Shown in pieces: positions 51,533 to 59,362 of a stretch of 64,000 bases of DNA; position 1 is the stretch's first letter; the number at the start of each line of letters is the position of its first letter. The notes beneath the pieces were generated by a model that made no database searches, had not been told where the DNA came from, and saw only the letters and a list, made by a program, of their open reading frames with translations. A program made the translations under genes and the position numbers. Source of the stretch: Bacillus massiliigorillae (lineage in GTDB: Bacteria; Bacillota; Bacilli; Bacillales; DSM-1321); NCBI RefSeq assembly GCF_000380245.2, contig NZ_HG428741.1:1044596-1108595 (forward strand), in the 5' to 3' direction.

Positions 51533-52221
51533 TTCAATTAGAAGGTGTTTCGAAATCTTATAAGGTAGGAAGCGAGCAAATAACGGTCTTGAAAGATATT
51601 GATTTATGCATCAACCAAGGAGATTTCATGGCGATTATGGGGCCTTCAGGATCAGGGAAATCTACATTAATGAATATTATTGGTTGCTTAGACAAACCTT
51701 CAAGCGGTAAATATTATTTAGCTGAGGAAGATGTATCACAATATAATGACACGCAATTTGCAAAAGTACGTAATCAATCTATAGGATTTGTATTTCAACA
51801 ATTTCAATTGTTACCGAGGTTAACAGCTTTGCAAAATGTAGAATTGCCGATGATATATGCTGGAATATCACGTAAAGAACGTGAACGACGAGCACAAGAT
51901 GCGCTACAAAAAGTAGAACTTGCTGATCGCATGCATCATTTACCGAATGCTTTATCAGGTGGGCAAAAGCAAAGAGTGGCGATTGCTAGAGCAATTGTTA
52001 ATCAACCAAAATTAATTCTTGCTGATGAACCGACTGGTGCGTTGGACACGAAAACGAGTATTGCTATTATGGATATTTTCTCAAAGCTGAATGCCGAAGG
52101 AACAACGGTTGTTATCGTTACCCATGAACCTGAGATTGCCGCACTTACCAAGAAAATTATTACGGTAAGAGACGGGGAAATTGTGGATTCGACTTCTGTA
52201 GAAGGAGGTCATTCGCAATGA
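51529..52221 (+). CDS. yknY: ABC transporter ATPase YknY (MacB/LolD type)
   Basis: Its ATG overlaps the yknX stop (ATGA). The 230-residue ATPase has Walker A GPSGSGKST near residue 38, Q-loop FVFQQFQLLPRLTALQNVEL near 85, signature LSGGQKQRVAIARAIVNQP near 140, Walker B LILADEPTGALD near 160 and the switch His in VIVTHEPEIA near 195. The MacB/LolD type energises a mechanotransmission-style permease rather than simple transport. Confidence 0.93.
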   Translation: MIQLEGVSKSYKVGSEQITVLKDIDLCINQGDFMAIMGPSGSGKSTLMNIIGCLDKPSSGKYYLAEEDVSQYNDTQFAKVRNQSIGFVFQQFQLLPRLTALQNVELPMIYAGISRKERERRAQDALQKVELADRMHHLPNALSGGQKQRVAIARAIVNQPKLILADEPTGALDTKTSIAIMDIFSKLNAEGTTVVIVTHEPEIAALTKKIITVRDGEIVDSTSVEGGHSQ

Positions 52222-53411
52222 CGTTCTTTGAAAATGTAAAGATGGCGTTTAGTTCTTTGGTAGCTCACAAAATGAGATCTATCTTAACGATGCTTGGCAT
52301 TATTATTGGAGTCGGTTCTGTTATCATGGTCGTTGCGATTGGGCAAGGCGGTGAAGCGATGTTAAAATCTCAAATTACAGGACCTGGAAATACAATTGAG
52401 TTGATGTATCAGCCTTCAGAAGAAGAAATAACGGTGAATCCAAATATTTTTAGCGTGCCACCATTTACGGCTGAGGATATACGAACGCTTGAAAATATCC
52501 CTGAAATAAAACGAGTTGTTGCATCGAGTTCCCAAGCTTCTAAAGTGTTTTATCATGGTGATTCGGTCGATAGTTCTTCGTTTGGAATTAACCAAGCATA
52601 TTTTGAATTATATGGACTGGATATTGCAAAAGGTAGGGTGTTTTCATCTTCTGATTTTCTTGGTGGGAGAAGAGTAGCTGTTGTAAGTCATTCTTTTCAG
52701 GAAGAATTATTTGATGGAAAATCACCAGTAGGTAAAATTATTACAGTGGGTAACCAACCGCTTGAGATAATAGGTGTTTTAGAAAAGCCTTCAGGTTTAT
52801 TTTCTATGAATAGTAATATAGTATATATTCCTTCAAATACATACAGAAATGCCTTTGGGAAGAATAACTATAATCAAATAACGCTTCAAACACATAAACC
52901 AGAACAAATTAAAAGTGCTGGAGAAAAGGCAGCAAGTATGTTGAATAAGGTGCATAATACAGCAGACTCTTATATGGTATTTAATATGGAGGAAATGGCT
53001 GAAGGGCTTGGTCAAATAACGAGTATTATGACGATTATTATTGGAAGTATTGCGGGAATTTCCTTGTTCGTTGGTGGAATAGGCGTTATGAATATAATGC
53101 TTGTTTCGGTTACAGAAAGAACGAGAGAAATTGGTATTCGAAAAGCATTAGGAGCTACTAGACAACAAATTTTAACGCAGTTTCTAATTGAAGCTATCAC
53201 ACTTACATTAATAGGTGGACTAATTGGAATTCTGTTTGGATGGGGAGTTTCAGCCATTATTTCAGCAATAGCTGATTGGCCATCACTTATTTCATGGCAA
53301 GTAGTAGTTGGTGGAGTTATCTTCTCAATGTTTATTGGAATTATATTTGGCCTATTACCTGCTAATAAAGCATCTAAATTAGATCCTATTGAAGCACTTC
53401 GTTATGAATAA
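52218..53411 (+). CDS. yknZ: ABC permease YknZ (MacB-like)
   Basis: The ATG overlaps the yknY stop (ATGA). The 397-residue protein has one helix near the start (MRSILTMLGIIIGVGSVIMV), a large extracellular domain at about 50-270, and three C-terminal helices beginning ITSIMTIIIGSIAGISLFVG. NIMLVSVTERTREIGIRKAL near 290 is the FtsX/MacB coupling motif. In B. subtilis YknWXYZ protects cells from the cannibalism toxin SdpC; that role here is inferred from full conservation of the four-gene order. Confidence 0.92.
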   Translation: MTFFENVKMAFSSLVAHKMRSILTMLGIIIGVGSVIMVVAIGQGGEAMLKSQITGPGNTIELMYQPSEEEITVNPNIFSVPPFTAEDIRTLENIPEIKRVVASSSQASKVFYHGDSVDSSSFGINQAYFELYGLDIAKGRVFSSSDFLGGRRVAVVSHSFQEELFDGKSPVGKIITVGNQPLEIIGVLEKPSGLFSMNSNIVYIPSNTYRNAFGKNNYNQITLQTHKPEQIKSAGEKAASMLNKVHNTADSYMVFNMEEMAEGLGQITSIMTIIIGSIAGISLFVGGIGVMNIMLVSVTERTREIGIRKALGATRQQILTQFLIEAITLTLIGGLIGILFGWGVSAIISAIADWPSLISWQVVVGGVIFSMFIGIIFGLLPANKASKLDPIEALRYE

Positions 53412-53418
53412 AATTGAA

Positions 53419-53472
53419 GAAGACGTCGCAAACGTGGTTACAAACCATTTTTGAGACGTCTTCATGTTTTTA
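53419..53472 (+). terminator. yknWXYZ terminator
   Basis: GAAGACGTC and GACGTCTTC, extended by CAAA/TTTG and GGTT/AACC pairs, form a long interrupted stem followed by ATGTTTTT. Confidence 0.75.
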
Positions 53473-53674
53473 GTACATAGAATAACAAGTATAAAAATCA
53501 ATTTTTTTATGTGAATTGTTATTGTTATTAGCTTTTTTGAACAAAATATAGGCTACATTCACATTATTTATAATGCATATAATTCATTTAAAAGTTGGTA
53601 GTAATTGTGGTAAAATAACAAAGGTATAAAAATCATATACACATTTACGTTAGATTTAAGGAGAGAATCTCATA

Positions 53675-54610
53675 ATGGAAAAAGTTCTCGTATTCGGACA
53701 CAAAAACCCAGACACTGATACAATCTGTTCTGCTATTGCTTATGCACAATTAAAACAACAAATGGGAGTTAAAGCTGAAGCAGTAAGATTAGGAGAAGTG
53801 AGTGCGGAAACGCAATTTGCTTTAGATTACTTTAATATGCAAGCTCCAAGATTAATTGAGAGTGTTGCAACTGAAACAAATCAAGTTATTTTAGTTGACC
53901 ACAATGAGCGTCAGCAAAGTGTAAATGATATTGATCAAGTAACGATTCTTGAAGTTATTGATCACCACAGAATCGCTAACTTTGAAACAAGTGATCCATT
54001 ATATTACCGTGCTGAACCAGTTGGCTGTACGGCTACTATTCTTTTGAAAATCGCAAAGGAAAAAAACGTTACGATTTCTAAAGAAATTGCTGGGCTGATG
54101 TTATCAGCTATTATTTCAGATACATTATTATTCAAATCTCCAACTTGCACATATGAAGATGTTGAGGCAGCTAATGAACTTGCTGGAATCGCTGAAGTTG
54201 ATGCGCAAACTTATGGTCTTGAAATGTTGAAAGCTGGCGCGAAGCTTTCAGATAAAACAGCAGACCAATTAATTTCAATCGATGCAAAAGAATTCCCAAT
54301 GGGTTCTTTCAAAGTAGAAGTTGCACAAGTGAACGCAATCGATGTTAGTGAAGTATTCGCTCGTCAAGCTGAATTAGAAGAAGCTATCTCTAAAGTAATT
54401 GAAGCGAAGCAATTAGATTTATTTATGCTTGCGGTAACAGATATTTTAAACAGTGATAGCACAGTATTAGCTCTTGGTAAAGAAACGAAAGCTATTGAGC
54501 AAGCTTACAATGTAACACTTGAAAACAACACAGCATTATTAAAAGGTGTTGTATCACGTAAGAAACAAATTGTACCTGTTTTAACAGATATTTTTGTAGC
54601 AAAAAATTAA
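53675..54610 (+). CDS. ppaC: Manganese-dependent inorganic pyrophosphatase
   Basis: The ATG follows TAAGGAGAG. The 311-residue family II pyrophosphatase has DHH-family motifs: FGHKNPDTDTICSAIAYA near residue 7 (metal His and Asp), VILVDHNERQQ near 73, EVIDHHRIANF near 96 (the DHH), and ISDTLLFKSPT near 147. The C-terminal DHHA2 domain ends with KGVVSRKKQIVPVL, the SRKKQ substrate-binding motif. It hydrolyses pyrophosphate from biosynthetic reactions. It is monocistronic. Confidence 0.96.
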   Translation: MEKVLVFGHKNPDTDTICSAIAYAQLKQQMGVKAEAVRLGEVSAETQFALDYFNMQAPRLIESVATETNQVILVDHNERQQSVNDIDQVTILEVIDHHRIANFETSDPLYYRAEPVGCTATILLKIAKEKNVTISKEIAGLMLSAIISDTLLFKSPTCTYEDVEAANELAGIAEVDAQTYGLEMLKAGAKLSDKTADQLISIDAKEFPMGSFKVEVAQVNAIDVSEVFARQAELEEAISKVIEAKQLDLFMLAVTDILNSDSTVLALGKETKAIEQAYNVTLENNTALLKGVVSRKKQIVPVLTDIFVAKN

Positions 54611-54616
54611 TATGAG

Positions 54617-54652
54617 AAGGAGCAGCCTTTGTTATGGGCTGCTTTTTTTGAA
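54617..54652 (+). terminator. ppaC terminator
   Basis: AGCAGCC and GGGCTGCT pair around an 8-base loop, followed by T7. Confidence 0.85.
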
Positions 54653-54653
54653 A

Positions 54654-54850
54654 GATAAGAATGTATATAATTTTGTGAGGTGTCTAACCTTACACCTGCT
54701 ATGCTCGGAAATAAGCCAACCTGTTTTGAAAACCAAAAGCGGTTTGTCAAGAACAGCTCGTCTTATTTCTGCCGCATAGCTCTTTTTTGATTGGGAGTAA
54801 ATCAAGGAGCATAAACACCAATCAAAAAGACCGGTGAGGTTTTTTCTTAT
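54654..54850 (+). repeat. bcr-type dispersed repeat, full-length copy
   Basis: GATAAGAATGTATATAATTT begins the element, then GGTGTCTAACCTTACACC, the TTTTGAAAACC dyad, TTTCTGCCGCATAGCTC, and the end AAAAGACCGGTGAGG plus TTCTTAT. It directly follows the ppaC terminator T run. Confidence 0.8.
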
Positions 54851-54930
54851 TAATAGCATATGTTTTCTATTCCTTTTAGCGACATGCTACAATAATGGTA
54901 GATGTTTTGTATTTTAGGGAGTGAATACAA

Positions 54931-55254
54931 ATGAAGATTATGTGGGATGAAAATGCCATAAAAAGAATAATAGAAATGACAAATGGTAAAGAGGGAATCT
55001 TTAAATTAATATATGATACAGAGGATTGTGGCTGTGATGACGGTGTATCGACTCTTTGGTATATAGGTGAACCAGAAGGAAATGAAATTGAAGTTGAAAC
55101 AAATTATGGCCGAATTTTAGTGGATCAAGATAAAGCGATATATATGGAAGAAGAAATGAAAATTTCCTGTGTTGGAGATTGTCATACTTTCCGATTAATT
55201 TCACCTAATGGGATTATAAACCCGTATATGAGATTTTATAATTGGGTTAAATAA
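54931..55254 (+). CDS. HesB/YqkB-like iron-sulfur biogenesis family protein
   Basis: The ATG follows AGGGAGTG. The 107-residue protein starts MKIMWDENAIKRIIEMTNGK and carries LIYDTEDCGCDDGVSTLWYI near residue 27, then KISCVGDCHTFRLISPNGII near 77. The fold and size match the YqkB branch of the HesB/IscA family. The canonical IscA Cys pattern is replaced by CGC early and CVGDC late, so iron-sulfur binding is possible but not shown. It stands alone. Confidence 0.75.
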   Translation: MKIMWDENAIKRIIEMTNGKEGIFKLIYDTEDCGCDDGVSTLWYIGEPEGNEIEVETNYGRILVDQDKAIYMEEEMKISCVGDCHTFRLISPNGIINPYMRFYNWVK

Positions 55255-55365
55255 TCAAAATTAGGTATTTATAATATGGACAAATCTAGTGATTGATTAA
55301 TACGCCCAATAGTTTGTAACTCTTGTTGCATATAATTTTAGGAGTACGTAACAGGAGGGGTTATT

Positions 55366-55632
55366 TTGAACACTCATTTTCCAGTCGATATGAATGATGT
55401 AAGGAGAATTGGCTTTGGCCGTCCAGGCTTTGGTTTTGGTCGTCCGGGCTTTGGCTTCGGTCGTCCAGGTTTCGGCTTTGGTCGTCCGTTTTTTGGTAGA
55501 CCTTTTGGGTTTGGTTTTGGATTCCCATTCTTGGGAGGATTAGCGCTGGGGGCAACCCTTGGGTATGGATATGGATATCCGTACTATCCATATCCGTATT
55601 ATCCATATCCATACTATCCATATTATTATTAA
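55366..55632 (+). CDS. Gly/Phe/Tyr-rich repeat protein (possible spore-coat or surface protein)
   Basis: A TTG start follows AGGAGGGG. The 88-residue protein has a 15-residue head (NTHFPVDMNDVRRIG), then four to five copies of the octapeptide GRPGFGFG, a Gly/Phe/Leu-rich bridge (FPFLGGLALGATLGYGYG) and a tail of YPYYP repeats ending in four Tyr/His-free aromatic residues. The octapeptides are encoded by near-identical 24-base units (about 55410-55505). Tyr-rich low-complexity proteins of this size are common in Bacillus spore outer layers, where they are crosslinked. That role is inferred only. Confidence 0.7.
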   Translation: MNTHFPVDMNDVRRIGFGRPGFGFGRPGFGFGRPGFGFGRPFFGRPFGFGFGFPFLGGLALGATLGYGYGYPYYPYPYYPYPYYPYYY

Positions 55633-55636
55633 GTTA

Positions 55637-55670
55637 GGAGCGCCTCTAGATTTGGGGCGTTTTTTTAATA
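55637..55670 (+). terminator. Terminator behind the repeat protein
   Basis: AGCGCCTC and GGGGCGTT pair around a short loop, followed by T6. Confidence 0.75.
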
Positions 55671-55850
55671 GATAAGAATGTATATAAATTTGTTCGGTGT
55701 CTAGCTCCAGCGCCCAGCGACTAGTAGATTTCGCCCATCTCCCTACGATAAGTCAACATCGAATCGGCTACCGCCTTTCCGTGTTTCCTTTATCTCAGTC
55801 GAAGTGCTCCAATCTATACGTCGCAAAACGGGCGCTTGCGCTTTTCTTAT
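55671..55850 (+). repeat. Second type of GATAAGAA-bounded dispersed repeat
   Basis: It shares the GATAAGAATGTATATAAATT start, GGTGTCTAG and the TTCTTAT end with the bcr-type copies, but the interior differs: CTCCAGCGCCCAGCGACTAG near the start and AAACGGGCGCTTGCGC near the end, which pair in part. It is GC-rich compared with its surroundings and lies right behind a terminator. Confidence 0.65.
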
Positions 55851-56067
55851 AAGTAGTTGATCTATCGCTAGTAAAGTCAAAGTATATGTCAAGCAATGGT
55901 AAGAAATTTATTTGAATGCATACACTTTTAATATATATACTGCTATAATATAAAAGGTATTTTATATAAAAATCTACATAAAAACGGCAGAGATGCTAGA
56001 AATAATGAATTTTTTCTTATTTCATCTTGATACATTGAAAAGGTAGGAGTAAAATAAAATTTATCAT

Positions 56068-56082
56068 ATTTTTCTGATAATT
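56068..56082 (+). promoter_or_regulatory. CodY-like box upstream of ilvE
   Basis: ATTTTTCTGATAATT matches the CodY consensus AATTTTCWGAAAATT at 13 of 15 positions. It lies 48 bases before ilvE, a branched-chain amino acid gene of the kind CodY represses. Confidence 0.65.
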
Positions 56083-56129
56083 ATTTATTTTAAATTTGAA
56101 GAAGTTCATTAAGCAAAGGAGACACAATA

Positions 56130-57227
56130 ATGACAAATAATACAATTGAAGTTTTGCTTACAAGTGAGAGAAAAGAAAAGCCTGAAGATTCAACGTTACA
56201 ATTTGGTAAAGTATTTACGGACCATATGTTTGTGATGGAATATACAACAGAGAAAGGATGGCATGATGCGAAAATTCAGCCATACCAGCCTATAAGTCTT
56301 GATCCATCTTGTATGGTTTTCCATTACGGACAAACAGTATTTGAAGGTCTTAAGGCATATCGTACAAAAGAAGACAAAATTGTACTATTTAGACCAGAGA
56401 AGAATTTTGAACGTTTGAATTTATCAAATGAACGTCTTTGTATTCCTCATTTCGATGTTGAGCAAGCATTAGAAGGATTAAAGAAATTAGTTGAAATCGA
56501 TAAGGATTGGGTGCCACATTCAAAAGGAACATCTCTTTATATCCGCCCATTCATTATTGCAACAGAACCATTCTTAGGTGTACATGCATCAGAGAGCTAT
56601 AAGTTCATCATCATTATGTCACCAGTTGGTGCGTACTATAAAGGCGGCATTAACCCTGTTAAAATCGCTGTTGAAAATGAATATGTTCGTGCTGTCAAAG
56701 GTGGAACAGGTACTGCAAAAACAGGTGGTAACTACTCTGCTAGCTTAAAGGCACAAGAAACTGCAAATGCAAGTGGTTGTTCACAAGTTCTATGGCTTGA
56801 TGGTGTTGAGAAGAAGTACATTGAAGAAGTAGGTGCAATGAACGTATTCTTTAAAATCAATGGTGAAGTAGTAACACCAATGTTAAATGGTAGTATTCTT
56901 CATGGTGTAACTCGTGCTTCAGTAATTGAACTATTGAAACATTGGAATATTCCTGTTTCTGAACGAAGAGTATCAATTGCGGAAATCTTTGAAGCGTATG
57001 ATAATGGTCAACTAGATGAAGCTTGGGGAACTGGTACTGCTGCTGTTATTTCTCCAATTGGTAGCTTAGTTTGGGAAGGTAGAACAATTAATATTAACGA
57101 TAATGAAATTGGTGAATTATCACAAAAAATCTATGACACAATCACAGGTATTCAAACATGTGAACTTGAAGATCCATTTAACTGGGTGCAAGAAGTTAAA
57201 ATTAACTCTTCTGTAGAAGCTAAGTAA
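56130..57227 (+). CDS. ilvE: Branched-chain amino acid aminotransferase
   Basis: The ATG follows AAGGAGACAC. The 365-residue fold-type IV PLP enzyme shows the long-form BCAT pattern: FGKVFTDHMFVMEYTTEKGW near residue 25, HYGQTVFEGLKAYRTKEDKI near 65, RPFIIATEPFLGVHASESYK near 123, and the PLP Lys in GGTGTAKTGGNYSASLKAQE near 190. Later blocks are EEVGAMNVFFKING near 230, ILHGVTRASVIELLKHW near 255 and EAWGTGTAAVISPIGSL near 305. It interconverts Leu, Ile and Val with their 2-oxo acids. It is a single gene, apart from any ilv-leu operon. Confidence 0.96.
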   Translation: MTNNTIEVLLTSERKEKPEDSTLQFGKVFTDHMFVMEYTTEKGWHDAKIQPYQPISLDPSCMVFHYGQTVFEGLKAYRTKEDKIVLFRPEKNFERLNLSNERLCIPHFDVEQALEGLKKLVEIDKDWVPHSKGTSLYIRPFIIATEPFLGVHASESYKFIIIMSPVGAYYKGGINPVKIAVENEYVRAVKGGTGTAKTGGNYSASLKAQETANASGCSQVLWLDGVEKKYIEEVGAMNVFFKINGEVVTPMLNGSILHGVTRASVIELLKHWNIPVSERRVSIAEIFEAYDNGQLDEAWGTGTAAVISPIGSLVWEGRTININDNEIGELSQKIYDTITGIQTCELEDPFNWVQEVKINSSVEAK

Positions 57228-57230
57228 TAA

Positions 57231-57282
57231 AAAATAGGCATTCCCTAAGTATAATTTAGGGAATGCCTATTTTTTTATTTTT
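57231..57282. terminator. Two-way terminator between ilvE and nsrR
   Basis: AATAGGCATTCCCTAA and TTAGGGAATGCCTATT form a perfect 16-bp stem with A and T runs outside. The genes converge here. Confidence 0.9.
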
Positions 57283-57721
57283 CATCTGTATGTTGATCAA
57301 ATAATGCACGTAGCTTTATTTTATTTTTGGCAATGTCTTCTAATGTATAGTCGTCTAGTACTTTTAAGAAGGCAAACATAGCTTGGTTTAATACACCTTT
57401 TAATGTGCATATAGAGGTAATTGGACATGTGTTATGATCTTTAGAAAAACATTCCACAATGTTAAAGTCTTCTTCTGTTTCTCTCACTAATTTACCAATA
57501 TTAATTTCCGAAGGTGATTTTGCTAAGCGAATACCTCCGTTTCGTCCTCGAATAGTTTCAATGTATCCAAGTTTACCTAAATTATAAATAATCTTCATGA
57601 GATGATTTTTCGATATACCATATGCTTCAGCGATATCTTGAATTGTACTTAATTGGTTATCATGAATATTTAAATAGAGCAGTACTCTTATAGAATAGTC
57701 TGTATAACTGGTTAATCTCAT
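57275..57721 (-). CDS. nsrR: Nitric-oxide-sensing Rrf2 repressor NsrR
   Basis: The ATG at 57721 follows GCGAGGAATC; a frame open to 57790 has no site. The 148-residue protein has an N-terminal winged helix (MRLTSYTDYSIRVLLYLNIH, then IQDIAEAYGISKNHLMKIIY) and the wing GRNGGIRLAKSP. Three Cys for a [4Fe-4S] cluster follow in VECFSKDHNTCPITSICTLK, near residues 90-105. NO attacks the cluster and frees DNA. It is divergent from hmp, and a shared region holds two matching boxes, so it probably represses hmp and itself. Confidence 0.92.
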   Translation of the reverse strand: MRLTSYTDYSIRVLLYLNIHDNQLSTIQDIAEAYGISKNHLMKIIYNLGKLGYIETIRGRNGGIRLAKSPSEINIGKLVRETEEDFNIVECFSKDHNTCPITSICTLKGVLNQAMFAFLKVLDDYTLEDIAKNKIKLRALFDQHTDEK

Positions 57722-57800
57722 ATTTTGATTCCTCGCTACTTTATTGCGTCCTTTTAGTATATAGTAACATACCATTCGCAAATTGGACACAAATGAAATA

Positions 57801-57823
57801 AAGTAGTATTTTAAATATTGCTT
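57801..57823 (-). promoter_or_regulatory. Candidate NsrR box 1
   Basis: AAGTAGTATT-TTAAATA-TTGCTT is a loose dyad around a T/A-rich centre. It shares AAGTAGTATTYTWAATA with the reverse complement of box 2. It overlaps the -35 of hmp and lies on the nsrR side. Confidence 0.6.
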
Positions 57824-57846
57824 TTAATGAACTAGGTATATATAAT
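57818..57846 (+). promoter_or_regulatory. hmp promoter
   Basis: TTGCTT, 17 bases, TATAAT. Predicted start of transcription is about 57853, inside box 2. Confidence 0.75.
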
Positions 57847-57847
57847 A

Positions 57848-57870
57848 AAGATGTATTAAGAATACTACTT
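57848..57870 (+). promoter_or_regulatory. Candidate NsrR box 2
   Basis: AAGATGTATT-AAG-AATACTACTT is an imperfect palindrome at the hmp start of transcription, agreeing with the Bacillus NsrR type of site (ATGTATT...AATACAT). Confidence 0.65.
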
Positions 57871-57895
57871 TTAATGGAATAAAGGGGTAATGGTT

Positions 57896-59119
57896 ATGTT
57901 AAGTCAAAAAACAATCGATATTGTAAAATCAACTGCACCTGTTCTAGCAGTTAAAGGAACAGAGATTACTACTACATTTTATAAAAATTTATTTAATGCT
58001 CACCCTGAATTATTAAACATTTTCAATCATGCAAATCAGCAAAAAGGTAGACAGCAAGCTGCTTTAGCGAATACAGTTTATGCTGCTGCAAATTATATTG
58101 ATCAACTACATGTATTACTTCCAGCGGTAAAACAAATTGCTCATAAACATCGTAGCCTTGTGGTTAAGCCTGAGCATTATCCGATTGTTGGAGAGAATTT
58201 ACTTAAAGCTATTAAAGAAGTATTAGGGGATGCAGCAACAGATGAGATTATCGAAGCTTGGGGAGAAGCTTACGGTGTAATCGCAGATGTATTTATTTCA
58301 GTAGAAAAAGAAATGTATGATGAAGCAGAAGGTGCAGCTGGTGGTTGGGATGCATTTAAAGAATTTAAAGTTGTGAAAAAAGAAAAGGAAAGTGATGTTA
58401 TTACTTCATTCTATTTGCAGCCAGTGGATGGAAAGCAATTACCTGCATTTAAATCAGGACAATATATTACGGTTCGATTAAGTATTCCTGGAGAGAAATA
58501 TTTATTAAATCGTCAATATAGCTTATCTAATGCATTAGGTGAAGATTGCTTCCGCATTTCTGTAAAACGTGAACAATTAGAAGGAGCACCGGAAGGAAAA
58601 GTATCAAATTACTTACATGATCATTTGAATGTTGGTGATGTTCTTGAAGTAACAGCACCTGCTGGAGACTTCGTCTTTGAAGCACCAGAAGAAAAAGCTG
58701 TTCGCTTCATTGCTGGTGGTGTAGGAATCACGCCTTTCATGAGCATGCTTAATACGTTAGCTAATGAAAAAACAAATAAAGAAATTTCTCTACTTCATGC
58801 AACAAAGAACAATATAGTTCAGGCATTTAGAGATGAAATAGCGCAAATTAATGAAGCATTACCAAATTTCAATACAGTTTCTTTCTATGAGGAATTAAAT
58901 GGAGAAGCAAATGCATCTTCAGCAATTCAAGAAGGTAGAGTAACAGAAGAAGTGTTGAAAGAGTTAGTGAATAAAGGTGACGCTGAATATTATGTTTGCG
59001 GACCAGTTCCATTTATGAAATTTGTTATTACAACGCTTTACGCATTAGGTGTTCCAAAAGAACAAGTGAAATTTGAGTTCTTTGGTCCAGCTATGAATAT
59101 TGAAGAAGCGATTGCTTAA
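57896..59119 (+). CDS. hmp: Flavohemoprotein, nitric oxide dioxygenase
   Basis: The ATG at 57896 lies 8 bases after AAAGGGG; the ATG at 57890 is too close. The 407-residue protein has a globin domain at about 1-140 with the proximal His in VKQIAHKHRSL, then a ferredoxin-reductase module: FAD motif RQYSLSNA near 205, NAD motif GGVGITPFMSMLNTL near 270 and VCGPVPFMKF near 365. It oxidises nitric oxide to nitrate with oxygen and NADH. The divergent nsrR and twin boxes indicate induction by NO. Confidence 0.96.
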   Translation: MLSQKTIDIVKSTAPVLAVKGTEITTTFYKNLFNAHPELLNIFNHANQQKGRQQAALANTVYAAANYIDQLHVLLPAVKQIAHKHRSLVVKPEHYPIVGENLLKAIKEVLGDAATDEIIEAWGEAYGVIADVFISVEKEMYDEAEGAAGGWDAFKEFKVVKKEKESDVITSFYLQPVDGKQLPAFKSGQYITVRLSIPGEKYLLNRQYSLSNALGEDCFRISVKREQLEGAPEGKVSNYLHDHLNVGDVLEVTAPAGDFVFEAPEEKAVRFIAGGVGITPFMSMLNTLANEKTNKEISLLHATKNNIVQAFRDEIAQINEALPNFNTVSFYEELNGEANASSAIQEGRVTEEVLKELVNKGDAEYYVCGPVPFMKFVITTLYALGVPKEQVKFEFFGPAMNIEEAIA

Positions 59120-59131
59120 ATAGATGATACG

Positions 59132-59172
59132 AAAGACATAATGACCATTTTTAGTCGTTATGTCTTTTTATA
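59132..59172 (+). terminator. hmp terminator
   Basis: AAAGACATAATGAC pairs with GTCGTTATGTCTTT, followed by TTATATTT. Confidence 0.8.
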
Positions 59173-59267
59173 TTTAATAAGAATTCAAACTATACAATGT
59201 TCCAAATTTACATTAGAGAATAATGATGTTTTGTAAGAAATGTGAACATGTATAATTTTTCTGTTTC

Positions 59268-59295
59268 TTTACAAAATGTCTATTTTTTCTATAAT
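59268..59295 (+). promoter_or_regulatory. Probable lutR promoter
   Basis: TTTACA, 16 bases, TATAAT, about 65 bases before the lutR start. Confidence 0.65.
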
Positions 59296-59362
59296 AAGAA
59301 GTGATGGTTTTGAAAAATGAGACAATTTAAATAGATGAGAGTGTATATAGGGGTGTATGGTA

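Noticed and set aside
54632..54859. 75-codon minus-strand frame, and similar ones at 40438-40723
   Set aside because: They are translations of the bcr-type repeat; the shared peptide (SKKSYAAEIRRAVL) recurs only because the DNA repeat does.
55361..55621. 86-codon minus-strand frame full of MD/SQ repeats
   Set aside because: It is the antisense of the GRPGFGFG repeat gene, which has the ribosome binding site and terminator.
55860..56129. Possible T-box leader in front of ilvE
   Set aside because: No GGTGG-type T-box core or terminator/antiterminator pair was found; a CodY-like box explains control better.
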